Below, in pieces: positions 1 through 4,885 of a DNA stretch of 5,210 nucleotides. The notes below the pieces were generated by a model. The model was given only the letters and a program-made list of their open reading frames with translations. It was not told the origin of the DNA and did no database searches. The number at the start of each line of letters is the position of its first letter. Within the stretch, counting starts at the first letter, position 1. Source of the DNA: Desulfobacterales bacterium (GTDB lineage Bacteria > Desulfobacterota > Desulfobulbia > Desulfobulbales > Desulfocapsaceae); NCBI GenBank assembly GCA_013042695.1, contig JABDPQ010000001.1, forward strand, positions 1-5,210, in the 5' to 3' direction. A program made the translations under genes and the position numbers.

Positions 1-637
1 AGGGTTGCAAAGAGATACATCCGACGCAGCGGGCATTGCAGACGGAAGAGGTCGGAAGAGGCGCTTCCCAGCGACCAAGGAAAAAATTTCTCGCGGCCGG
101 GCAGTGATATGTCAGGCAACATGTACCTAGATGTTGAACGAGTCTGTTCTGTTTGTATCGTGCAAGTAACTTTCCAGTTTTTTGGATGATTGTTTTTTGC
201 TTAAATCGGTTAAAATCCTGACGCGGATCGCTATCGCTGCGAAATCCTGCAACCCAGAACTGGTCATCGTGCCAGCCCACGGCGGTGTAGGCAAACAAGG
301 GAAGAAGTACAGCGTTTTTTCGGGACTGATAGGCAGCTGGTAATAGTACAGTATGCGCCGGGGCCATAAATGCAGCCACTGCCTGTACTTTAGTGCCTGG
401 TGACCGGGGATCCTTTTTGAGCAGCTGTGGATCACTTCTTGGCGGAACGATACCGACAGGCAGCCGATCTGGAAGCGTAAAAAGTTCGCTTCCTTCAGGA
501 AGCGGAATGAGGTCCTCACGATCGGGTTGGACATATCGCCCATTGAGCATTCCGGCCATCTTTAGATCAGGAAAATCACGGATATTACCGTCTTCATCTG
601 CAAAAACTAAAGCCGGTAGTTTGTCAGGGTGGGTCAC
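1..637 (-). CDS. Radical SAM protein of unknown function, 3' end outside window (212 residues visible)
   Basis: The frame is open on the minus strand from a GTG at 637-635 to the window edge, so the C-terminal part is missing. Residues 200-207 read CNARCVGC, the CxxxCxxC motif that binds the radical SAM [4Fe-4S] cluster. Just before it lies a Cys/His-containing stretch, CCLTYHCPAARNFFLGRWEA (173-192). The first 170 or so residues form a long N-terminal extension beginning near LVFADEDGNI (10-19); I recall similar starts and the same NFFLGRWEAPLPTS stretch in radical SAM proteins of Geobacter and sulfate reducers. The family presumably cleaves S-adenosylmethionine to a 5'-deoxyadenosyl radical, but the substrate is unknown. 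The GTG overlaps the upstream gene's stop as GTGA, suggesting translational coupling; no strong Shine-Dalgarno is seen. The open antisense and alternative frames across this stretch are shadows. The radical SAM call is firm; the function is open. Confidence 0.88.
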   Translation of the reverse strand, partial: MTHPDKLPALVFADEDGNIRDFPDLKMAGMLNGRYVQPDREDLIPLPEGSELFTLPDRLPVGIVPPRSDPQLLKKDPRSPGTKVQAVAAFMAPAHTVLLPAAYQSRKNAVLLPLFAYTAVGWHDDQFWVAGFRSDSDPRQDFNRFKQKTIIQKTGKLLARYKQNRLVQHLGTCCLTYHCPAARNFFLGRWEAPLPTSSVCNARCVGCISLQP

Positions 638-1059
638 TGCGGTCGAAGTACTCGGGTGATGGAATCGACTGCTCGGTAAACATCAATATCCTCACCAAAT
701 ACATCCTGGATGTCCTGGTGCTCAACAAGGTCTTCAACGATAAACTGGGTGAGGTACAGTGATACGATATTGGGGTCCTGTACCAAGGTTCTTACCGGTG
801 CAAGTTTCATCTGAAGATCGAACTCTTCAAGCAGATGCATTGAACGAAGTTGATTTTGAAATGCTTTGCGCATGCTTTCAACCGAGGTGGTTTCTATAAT
901 ATTTTTGTCAATAAGCCGTTGAACAAGTTTTGTGGCTAAAACCTCTGCATGGTCCCTGGCATGGATAAACATTTTCCGACGCTCTTGTTCACGTTTTCTA
1001 TCGATTGCCCTGACCGTCTTGTCTGTTGCTCGGTTTGGGTTAATATGTAATTTCGCCAT
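634..1059 (-). CDS. Uncharacterised 141-residue charged, probably helical protein
   Basis: I do not recognise this protein with confidence. The start chosen is the second ATG (MAKLHINPNRAT), because GGGAG lies six bases before it; an ATG two codons upstream abuts that ribosome-binding site. The N-terminal 35 residues are very basic (IDRKREQERRKM), and the rest is rich in Leu, Glu, Asp and Gln with an amphipathic-helix look. There are no cysteines, signal peptide or membrane segment, so it is probably cytoplasmic. The C-terminal stretch HQDIQDVFGEDIDVYRAV recalls the NVEEVFAED-type segment of DUF507 proteins, but this is a weak resemblance from memory. Its stop overlaps the GTG of the downstream radical SAM gene, so the two are almost certainly cotranscribed and may work together. 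The reading frame is convincing because of the ribosome-binding site, the overlap and sensible composition. Confidence 0.8.
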   Translation of the reverse strand: MAKLHINPNRATDKTVRAIDRKREQERRKMFIHARDHAEVLATKLVQRLIDKNIIETTSVESMRKAFQNQLRSMHLLEEFDLQMKLAPVRTLVQDPNIVSLYLTQFIVEDLVEHQDIQDVFGEDIDVYRAVDSITRVLRPQ

Positions 1060-1065
1060 ATACAT

Positions 1066-1070
1066 CTCCC
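1066..1070 (-). promoter_or_regulatory. Ribosome-binding site deciding the start at 1059
   Basis: On the minus strand GGGAG is followed by ATGTAT and then ATGGCG. The six-base spacing fits the second ATG (1059); the first ATG at 1065 directly touches the GGGAG and is too close to be used well. Confidence 0.6.
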
Positions 1071-1491
1071 GGTCATGCCTCTCGTATAGGAAAGTACCCC
1101 ATCAGATGAGGAAAACCTGCTGGTTTAAGGGTGCTTACGCTTTGAACAATCCCCTGGAGCAAAACGCTGTTTTGAATGTCTATCTGCACGGGTGCTGCAA
1201 AGCGAAATCATTTTATACTGAAATAGTAATTAGCACTACTGTAAAGTGAAGTTTATGTCTCCATTTTCGCTGAGATTTGATGATTTATTTGAGCAGGACG
1301 CCGAAATATCCGGAGGATTAATCACCAAAGCTGATGAAAATCTTATTTTTGATGCAGTCTGAAATCTTCAACAATGATGATGCCGATGGTGTTTTCGGCC
1401 TGGTGATTTCAGCAGGCGGATGAATTCGTTTGACAATGGTTTTGTCTTTGATAGTATTTGAATAAGAGACGGTGTTACTCCAAAATAATTC
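1071..1491. other. Gap without a supported gene
   Basis: This is the first part of the gap between the divergent minus-strand pair and pal. Reading all frames I find only short stretches without good ribosome-binding sites or recognisable protein. A 35-codon frame at 1255-1362 has no strong start signal. The stretch holds a nested inverted repeat at 1359-1412. The promoter of the minus-strand pair should lie in its left part, but I see no convincing -10/-35 pair there. Confidence 0.55.
1359..1412. repeat. Nested inverted repeat in the intergenic gap
   Basis: CTGAAATC (1359-1366) is perfectly complementary to GATTTCAG (1405-1412). Inside it, GCCGA (1382-1386) pairs with TCGGC (1395-1399). A transcript could fold into an outer 8-bp and an inner 5-bp stem. 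No T-tract follows, so it does not look like an intrinsic terminator. Function unknown, and chance is possible for arms this short. Confidence 0.5.
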
Positions 1492-1519
1492 TTGTATTTG
1501 CTTGATTTTCTTCTATAGT
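1492..1519 (+). promoter_or_regulatory. Possible sigma70-type promoter for pal
   Basis: TTGTAT (1492-1497) and TATAGT (1514-1519) are separated by 16 bases. The -10 matches the consensus at five of six positions and the -35 at three. The predicted start near 1526 would give a leader of about 100 bases carrying the inverted repeat at 1547-1565. An overlapping alternative is TTGCTT with TAGGAT. AT-rich sequence makes chance matches likely. Confidence 0.3.
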
Positions 1520-1546
1520 TAGGATTTTATTTGTGTGGGGATCCTG

Positions 1547-1565
1547 GATACCAAATTCAGGTATC
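1547..1565. repeat. Small inverted repeat upstream of pal, possible operator
   Basis: GATACC (1547-1552) and GGTATC (1560-1565) are perfect 6-bp arms separated by seven bases. This is the size and symmetry of a dimeric regulator's site, and it lies just downstream of the candidate pal promoter. It could instead be a small hairpin in the leader. No known regulator motif is recognised. Confidence 0.35.
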
Positions 1566-1624
1566 AGATAATTGCGAAGTATTAGAGCATTTTTATGTAG
1601 TTATATCCAAAGGAGGTTGTTGAT

Positions 1625-2143
1625 ATGCTGAACAGATTTCAGGCCTTGTTGCCTGCATTGATGATTTTGAGTTTAATTGTGTTCTCCGGCTGTGCTAAAA
1701 AGGATGCTGATGAAGCCATGAAGCCCGGTGGGACAGAGAGTGCTGCTGCAATGGGAAAAGAGGAACCTTTGGAGTCAAAGGCAATTGGCATTTCTGAAGG
1801 GCGCACCTCCGAGGGTATGATGCCGGTTTATTTTGATTTTGACTCATCTGATGTACGTCAAGACCAGGTCTCACGCATCGAGGTTAATGCAGATTTCGCC
1901 AAAAAGAATAGTGGTGTCAATATTCGTATAGAGGGTAATACTGATCCGCGAGGAACCAACGAATACAATATGGCATTAGGGGAAAGACGTGCCCAGAGTG
2001 CAAAAAAATATCTGGTAAACCTTGGCGCCAATCAAGCAAACCTGTCAACAATAAGTTTCGGTGAAGAACGGATTCTCCTTCATGGGCATGACGAACTTTC
2101 CTGGGCCCAGAACCGCCGAGCTGATTTCGTTATTATAAAATAA
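1625..2143 (+). CDS. pal: Peptidoglycan-associated lipoprotein (Pal), OmpA-like
   Basis: The 172-residue product has a lipoprotein signal: positively charged start, hydrophobic core and lipobox FSGC with Cys23 as the predicted lipidated residue. Residues 24-63 form a flexible Ala/Gly/Glu linker. From about residue 66 comes an OmpA C-terminal-like peptidoglycan-binding domain, opening with PVYFDFDSSDVR (67-78). It carries IEGNTDPRGTNEYN (102-115) and GERRA (119-123), and ends GHDELSWAQNRRADF (154-168). Asp107 and Arg122, 15 residues apart, correspond to the pair that grips diaminopimelate in this family. Pal tethers the outer membrane to the cell wall and partners TolB in the Tol-Pal system. 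A strong AAAGGAGG site (1609-1616) sits eight bases before the ATG. No tol gene is adjacent, so the gene appears to stand alone; a general OmpA-family lipoprotein is the alternative, but length and motifs fit Pal well. Confidence 0.92.
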   Translation: MLNRFQALLPALMILSLIVFSGCAKKDADEAMKPGGTESAAAMGKEEPLESKAIGISEGRTSEGMMPVYFDFDSSDVRQDQVSRIEVNADFAKKNSGVNIRIEGNTDPRGTNEYNMALGERRAQSAKKYLVNLGANQANLSTISFGEERILLHGHDELSWAQNRRADFVIIK

Positions 2144-2160
2144 TTAGTTATTATATTGGT

Positions 2161-2180
2161 GTGATTGTTTGTGCAGTCAC
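2161..2180 (+). other. Hairpin just before the pal terminator
   Basis: GTGATTG (2161-2167) pairs with CAGTCAC (2174-2180) over seven base pairs including one G-U, with a six-base loop. It lies three bases before the larger GC-rich stem, giving tandem hairpins in the pal 3' untranslated region. It may stabilise the pal message; function inferred only. Confidence 0.4.
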
Positions 2181-2183
2181 GTG

Positions 2184-2215
2184 ATGCGGGCTTTTAAAGC
2201 CCGCATATCTATTTT
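2184..2215 (+). terminator. Terminator-like hairpin between pal and skp
   Basis: ATGCGGGCT (2184-2192) and AGCCCGCAT (2198-2206) form a perfect 9-bp GC-rich stem with a five-base loop. It is followed by ATCTATTTTA, an interrupted T-rich tract. The stem is strong but the T-tract is poor, so termination may be incomplete. The skp ATG begins only 20 bases after the stem. Confidence 0.65.
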
Positions 2216-2226
2216 ATGGGGTTATC

Positions 2227-2763
2227 ATGTTGAAACGTAGAGATGTACTCGCCGCAATGGTGGTTGTCTGTTTTGGCGCTTTGTTGCTACTGGCAAGTGC
2301 GGCAACAGCCGAGGAACTGAAGGTCGGCGTCATGAATGTTCAGGAAATTCTGGTCAAATCAACGTCAGGAAAAGCCGCAAAGGTGAAATTTGATGATAAA
2401 ATGAAGGAACTTCAAGGCCGTTTCAAGGCCGAGGAAGAAGAACTCATCGGCATGCAGAAGGATATCGAGAAAAAGAGCTCTGCCTGGAGTGAGGAAACCA
2501 AACAGGAAAAAATTCTTGAGTTTCAGAAGAAACGAAGAGACTTAAAGGCTAAAACAGAAGATGCACGATTTGAGCTCAAAGGTCTACAGGATAAAGAACT
2601 TGCACCGATCCTCAAAGCCCTTGAAAAGGTGGTCGTCACTTATGGTGAGGCGAATGGTTTCACGATGATTCTCGATTCACAAAACGGAGTTATCTTCTTC
2701 AATGAATCTGTCAATATAACTGATAAAATCATTGTTGAACTTGATGCTGCGATGGCCAAATAA
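2227..2763 (+). CDS. skp: Periplasmic outer-membrane protein chaperone, Skp/OmpH family
   Basis: The 178-residue product begins with a Sec signal peptide: MLKRR, a hydrophobic stretch (7-24) and a likely cleavage after ATA at residue 28. The mature protein starts ELKVGVMNVQEILVKST (30-46), the usual OmpH opening strand. A long charged Lys/Glu helical segment follows (about 55-125), which in Skp forms one tentacle of the coiled-coil arms. The C-terminal part (about 126-176), with YGEANGFTMILD and GVIFFNESVNIT, rebuilds the trimerisation core. Skp trimers hold unfolded outer-membrane proteins in the periplasm and hand them to the BAM complex. Length and layout are normal for the family. Only a weak GGGG ribosome-binding site (2218-2221) precedes the ATG. 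bamA and lpxD, common neighbours elsewhere, are absent here. Confidence 0.88.
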   Translation: MLKRRDVLAAMVVVCFGALLLLASAATAEELKVGVMNVQEILVKSTSGKAAKVKFDDKMKELQGRFKAEEEELIGMQKDIEKKSSAWSEETKQEKILEFQKKRRDLKAKTEDARFELKGLQDKELAPILKALEKVVVTYGEANGFTMILDSQNGVIFFNESVNITDKIIVELDAAMAK

Positions 2764-2799
2764 GATCGTCTTATTCTTGCCGATAGCTCTGCTGTCTTG

Positions 2800-2837
2800 A
2801 AAACGGTGCATGGGAGACCTGTGCACCGTTTTTTTAT
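2800..2837 (+). terminator. Rho-independent terminator of skp
   Basis: AAACGGTGCA (2801-2810) pairs with TGCACCGTTT (2822-2831) around an 11-base loop, and seven consecutive T residues (2829-2835) follow. This is a textbook intrinsic terminator 37 bases after the skp stop, separating skp from the yicC operon. Confidence 0.9.
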
Positions 2838-2851
2838 ATAGAACCGATTAG

Positions 2852-3014
2852 CCCCAATATTTCACGAGTCGATACGGCCTGCTCGTCAAGGAGACTTGGG
2901 AGAGGCTATATACTTAATATGCCTCCCCCATAAGCGACGCTGGATAGCAGGCCGTATCGACTCGCCCGAAGGGTGGGAAGTCATTCAAAGTTGTTTTTTC
3001 ATGAAATATTGCGG
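2852..3014. mobile_element. MITE-like palindromic element with terminal inverted repeats
   Basis: The ends at 2852-2867 and 2999-3014 are inverted repeats matching at 14 of 16 positions, including a perfect ten-base core (CAATATTTCA against TGAAATATTG). They enclose a second, perfect 19-bp inverted repeat and an inner hairpin. The segment is about 163 bp, holds no credible gene, and sits in the intergenic space between the skp terminator and yicC. Size, terminal repeats and lack of coding capacity fit a miniature inverted-repeat transposable element or similar dispersed palindrome. I see no clear target-site duplication and no transposase, and copy number cannot be judged from one window. A structured RNA leader is the alternative. 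Confidence 0.5.
2865..2964. repeat. Perfect 19-bp inverted repeat spanning exactly 100 bp
   Basis: CGAGTCGATACGGCCTGCT (2865-2883) is the exact reverse complement of 2946-2964. Between the arms, CGTC (2884-2887) can pair with GACG (2936-2939). TGGGAGAGGC (2897-2906) pairs with GCCTCCCCCA (2921-2930) at nine of ten positions around a 14-base AT-rich loop. The nested pairing means either strand or a transcript could fold into one long interrupted hairpin. It lacks the GTTRRRY and RYYYAAC boxes of integron attC sites. Confidence 0.92.
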
Positions 3015-3052
3015 TGAGATGGTTTTTCTTATAACCTCTGCAAGGAAATTGT

Positions 3053-3934
3053 ATGGCGCTAAAAAGTATGACCGGCTATGGTCGTGGGGAATCAGTCTCC
3101 AAAAACAGAGTATGGGCCGTCGAGATAAAATGTGTCAACAACCGTTATCTCGACGCTAAAATTAAATTGCCCCGGGATTATGGTGCATTAGAAGAGCCTA
3201 TCAGGAAGAAAATAGGGGAATATCATCGCAGAGGCAGGGTTGATATGACATTAACGGTTACCGGGGATGTCTCTGATCTGGTCAAAGTACGCCTTGATAC
3301 CAATCTCGCCCTCGAGTACAAAAAGGCGCTTGAGCATCTTTCAGGCCGACTTGATCTTGATTGTTCTTTAAATGCTCAGATGATTGCCACGCTTCCAGAT
3401 GTTTTGGTCAGAGAGCAGCTACCGGAGGATGTTGAGCTGATCGGACCTGTCGTTGAGCTCGCCGTTGAGAAAGCCCTCGTGAGTTGTAATGATATGCGAG
3501 AACGCGAGGCAGCGGCTCTTGTTGATGATTTACGTAATCGTTTAGCATTCTTTTCCATCACTCTTGCTGAGATTGAAGTAGACATCCCGATCATTCTGAT
3601 TCAACGCCAAGAGCTCTTAACAGAGCGCCTTGAGAAACTGCTTGGAACGGTAAATCTTGATCCCATGCGGCTCGCTCAGGAGGTTGCTATTCTGGCCGAC
3701 AAAACTGATGTCACTGAGGAAATGGTGCGTTTGAAAAGCCATATCAGCCAGTTTGAGTCATTGCTTGATTCATCCGATCAGGTTGGGCGAAAACTTGATT
3801 TCTTGATCCAGGAATTCTTAAGGGAAGTGAACACACTTGCCTCAAAGATCTCTGATGGCCCAATTGCCCACAAAACGGTTGAGTTGAAAAGTGAGCTAGA
3901 AAAAATGAGAGAACAGGTACAAAATATCGAATAA
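3053..3934 (+). CDS. yicC: YicC/YloC family endoribonuclease
   Basis: The 293-residue product matches the YicC family from end to end. It starts with SMTGYGRG (5-12), then VEIKCVNNRYLD (23-34) and RRGRVD (59-64) in the N-terminal YicC domain. The C-terminal DUF1732 region has LAQEVAILADKTDVTEEM (207-224), VGRKLDFLIQEFLREVNTLA (244-263) and the hallmark ending MREQVQNIE (285-293). E. coli YicC (287 residues) is an RNase implicated in small-RNA turnover; the natural targets here are unknown. The ATG follows AAGGA (3042-3046) with a six-base spacer. It is the first gene of the operon that continues with the remA-like gene, gmk and rlmB, the same order (yloC-remA-gmk) as in Bacillus. No internal break or missing motif is seen. 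Its promoter is not obvious, and the palindromic element ends 38 bases upstream. Confidence 0.95.
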   Translation: MALKSMTGYGRGESVSKNRVWAVEIKCVNNRYLDAKIKLPRDYGALEEPIRKKIGEYHRRGRVDMTLTVTGDVSDLVKVRLDTNLALEYKKALEHLSGRLDLDCSLNAQMIATLPDVLVREQLPEDVELIGPVVELAVEKALVSCNDMREREAAALVDDLRNRLAFFSITLAEIEVDIPIILIQRQELLTERLEKLLGTVNLDPMRLAQEVAILADKTDVTEEMVRLKSHISQFESLLDSSDQVGRKLDFLIQEFLREVNTLASKISDGPIAHKTVELKSELEKMREQVQNIE

Positions 3935-3976
3935 TCTGCAGGCAAATTACTAAGGACACCAAGAGGTACCACAGGC

Positions 3977-4273
3977 ATGCAGCTACTGAATATTGGTTTT
4001 GGGAATACAGTCATGGTCGATCGGGTCATTGCCGTAATCAATACCGGTTCGTCCCCTGCTCGCAAGTTAAAAGAGCTTGCCAAAAATGGTGAGCGTCTGA
4101 TTGACGTTACCGAGGGCCGGCGAACGCGCTCAATTATTATTATGGATTCCAACCATATCATTCTCTCCTCAGTTCAGCCCGACACGATATCGCAGCGTAT
4201 TCTGGCTATGCAGACAGGTGTTCATTTGTCTGAATATAAGGATTTACATAAATTGGAGCTCGGTCAGGAATGA
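3977..4273 (+). CDS. remA: RemA/DUF370 family DNA-binding regulator
   Basis: This 98-residue protein carries the complete DUF370 signature: LLNIGFGN (3-10), GRRTRSIIIMDSNHIILSSV (47-66) and QPDTISQR (67-74). In Bacillus subtilis, RemA forms ring-shaped oligomers that bind DNA through arginines and activate biofilm-matrix genes. By counting, Arg16, Arg48 and Arg49 here correspond to the Bacillus residues Arg18, Arg50 and Arg51 that I recall as needed for DNA binding. The C-terminal tail after about residue 76 is variable and charged. The ATG is preceded by AGAGG (3962-3966) at a ten-base spacing. The stop overlaps the gmk start as ATGA. Family membership is clear; whether it controls a matrix, osmotic or other regulon in this organism is unknown. 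Confidence 0.9.
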   Translation: MQLLNIGFGNTVMVDRVIAVINTGSSPARKLKELAKNGERLIDVTEGRRTRSIIIMDSNHIILSSVQPDTISQRILAMQTGVHLSEYKDLHKLELGQE

Positions 4274-4878
4274 TCGCAGGTGGTAAACTCTTCATCGTCT
4301 CGGCTCCATCTGGAACGGGGAAAACAACGATTCTGAAAGAAGTTGTCTCCCAAGTCAGGAAACTGGCATTTTCGGTCTCTCACACTACGCGGTCTCCAAG
4401 GCACATTGAGAGAGAGGGTCATGATTACTACTTTGTCAATAAAGAGCAATTTGAAGAGATAATCGGTACTGGAGGGTTTCTTGAGTGGGCAGAAGTCCAT
4501 GGCAATTATTACGGTACCGCTCTGGCGCCTCTTAAAAAACAATTGGCGGAGGGTAATGATGTCATTCTTGATATCGATGTGCAGGGTGCTGAAATTGTGC
4601 GCCGGTCATGTCTGCTTCCAAACGTTGACATATTCATCACCCCTCCTGATTTGCATGAGCTTGAAAAGCGATTGCGCGGAAGAGGGACTGAGGTGCAGAA
4701 AGAAATTTTGCGGCGCCTTGAAAATGCCCGAACAGAAATGCGCCAATGCGACCACTATGAATACTTGATTGTCAATGATCAGGTTGACAGCGCAGTGAAA
4801 ATGCTCACCTCAATTCTATACGCTGAACGTTCCCGTGAACGCCGAACGCTTCATGGAGACGCTGCGGAGCAACCATAG
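4270..4878 (+). CDS. gmk: Guanylate kinase
   Basis: The enzyme phosphorylates GMP to GDP with ATP in the cytoplasm, an essential step in GTP and (p)ppGpp supply. The 202-residue product has the P-loop APSGTGKT (12-19) and the GMP-binding SHTTRSPR (37-44) with Arg41 and Arg44. Further GMP-site and core motifs are EGHDYYFV (49-56), EWAEVHGNYYGT (72-83) and DIDVQGA (101-107); the Arg-rich lid RLRGRG (134-139) follows. All expected catalytic segments are intact and the length is typical. The ATG overlaps the stop of the remA-like gene by four bases (ATGA), with AGGA directly in front, so translation is probably coupled. The short tail HGDAAEQP is unremarkable. rpoZ, which often follows gmk, is absent; rlmB follows instead. 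Confidence 0.97.
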   Translation: MIAGGKLFIVSAPSGTGKTTILKEVVSQVRKLAFSVSHTTRSPRHIEREGHDYYFVNKEQFEEIIGTGGFLEWAEVHGNYYGTALAPLKKQLAEGNDVILDIDVQGAEIVRRSCLLPNVDIFITPPDLHELEKRLRGRGTEVQKEILRRLENARTEMRQCDHYEYLIVNDQVDSAVKMLTSILYAERSRERRTLHGDAAEQP

Positions 4879-4885
4879 GTAATGT

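Noticed and set aside
127..543. Open minus-strand frame of 138 codons
   Set aside because: It lies in the wrong frame of the radical SAM gene, whose frame contains the CxxxCxxC motif and family-like sequence. The alternative product is low-complexity shadow sequence.
932..1249. Plus-strand frame of 105 codons overlapping the 634-1059 gene
   Set aside because: Its first half is antisense to a better-supported gene, it has no good ribosome-binding site and its product resembles nothing I know.
1255..1362. Small frame of 35 codons (begins MSPFSLRFDDLF)
   Set aside because: The ribosome-binding site is weak, the product is unrecognised and the frame is short enough to occur by chance. It was kept only as a note on the intergenic gap.
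2865..2964. Integron attC site
   Set aside because: The size and palindromy fit, but the outer GTTRRRY and RYYYAAC core boxes are missing and no cassette or integrase is nearby.
3009..3035. Promoter for yicC (TTGCGG, 15-base spacer, TATAAC)
   Set aside because: The -35 is poor and the spacing short. The predicted start would lie at about 3042, leaving the ribosome-binding site at the very 5' end.
2896..3159. Plus-strand frame of 87 codons running into yicC
   Set aside because: It starts inside the palindromic element with no ribosome-binding site and overlaps the start of yicC out of frame; it is a by-product of the repeat sequence.
3778..4161. Minus-strand frame of 127 codons across yicC and the remA-like gene
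   Set aside because: It is antisense to two clearly conserved genes and has a low-complexity, Ser/Arg-rich shadow composition.
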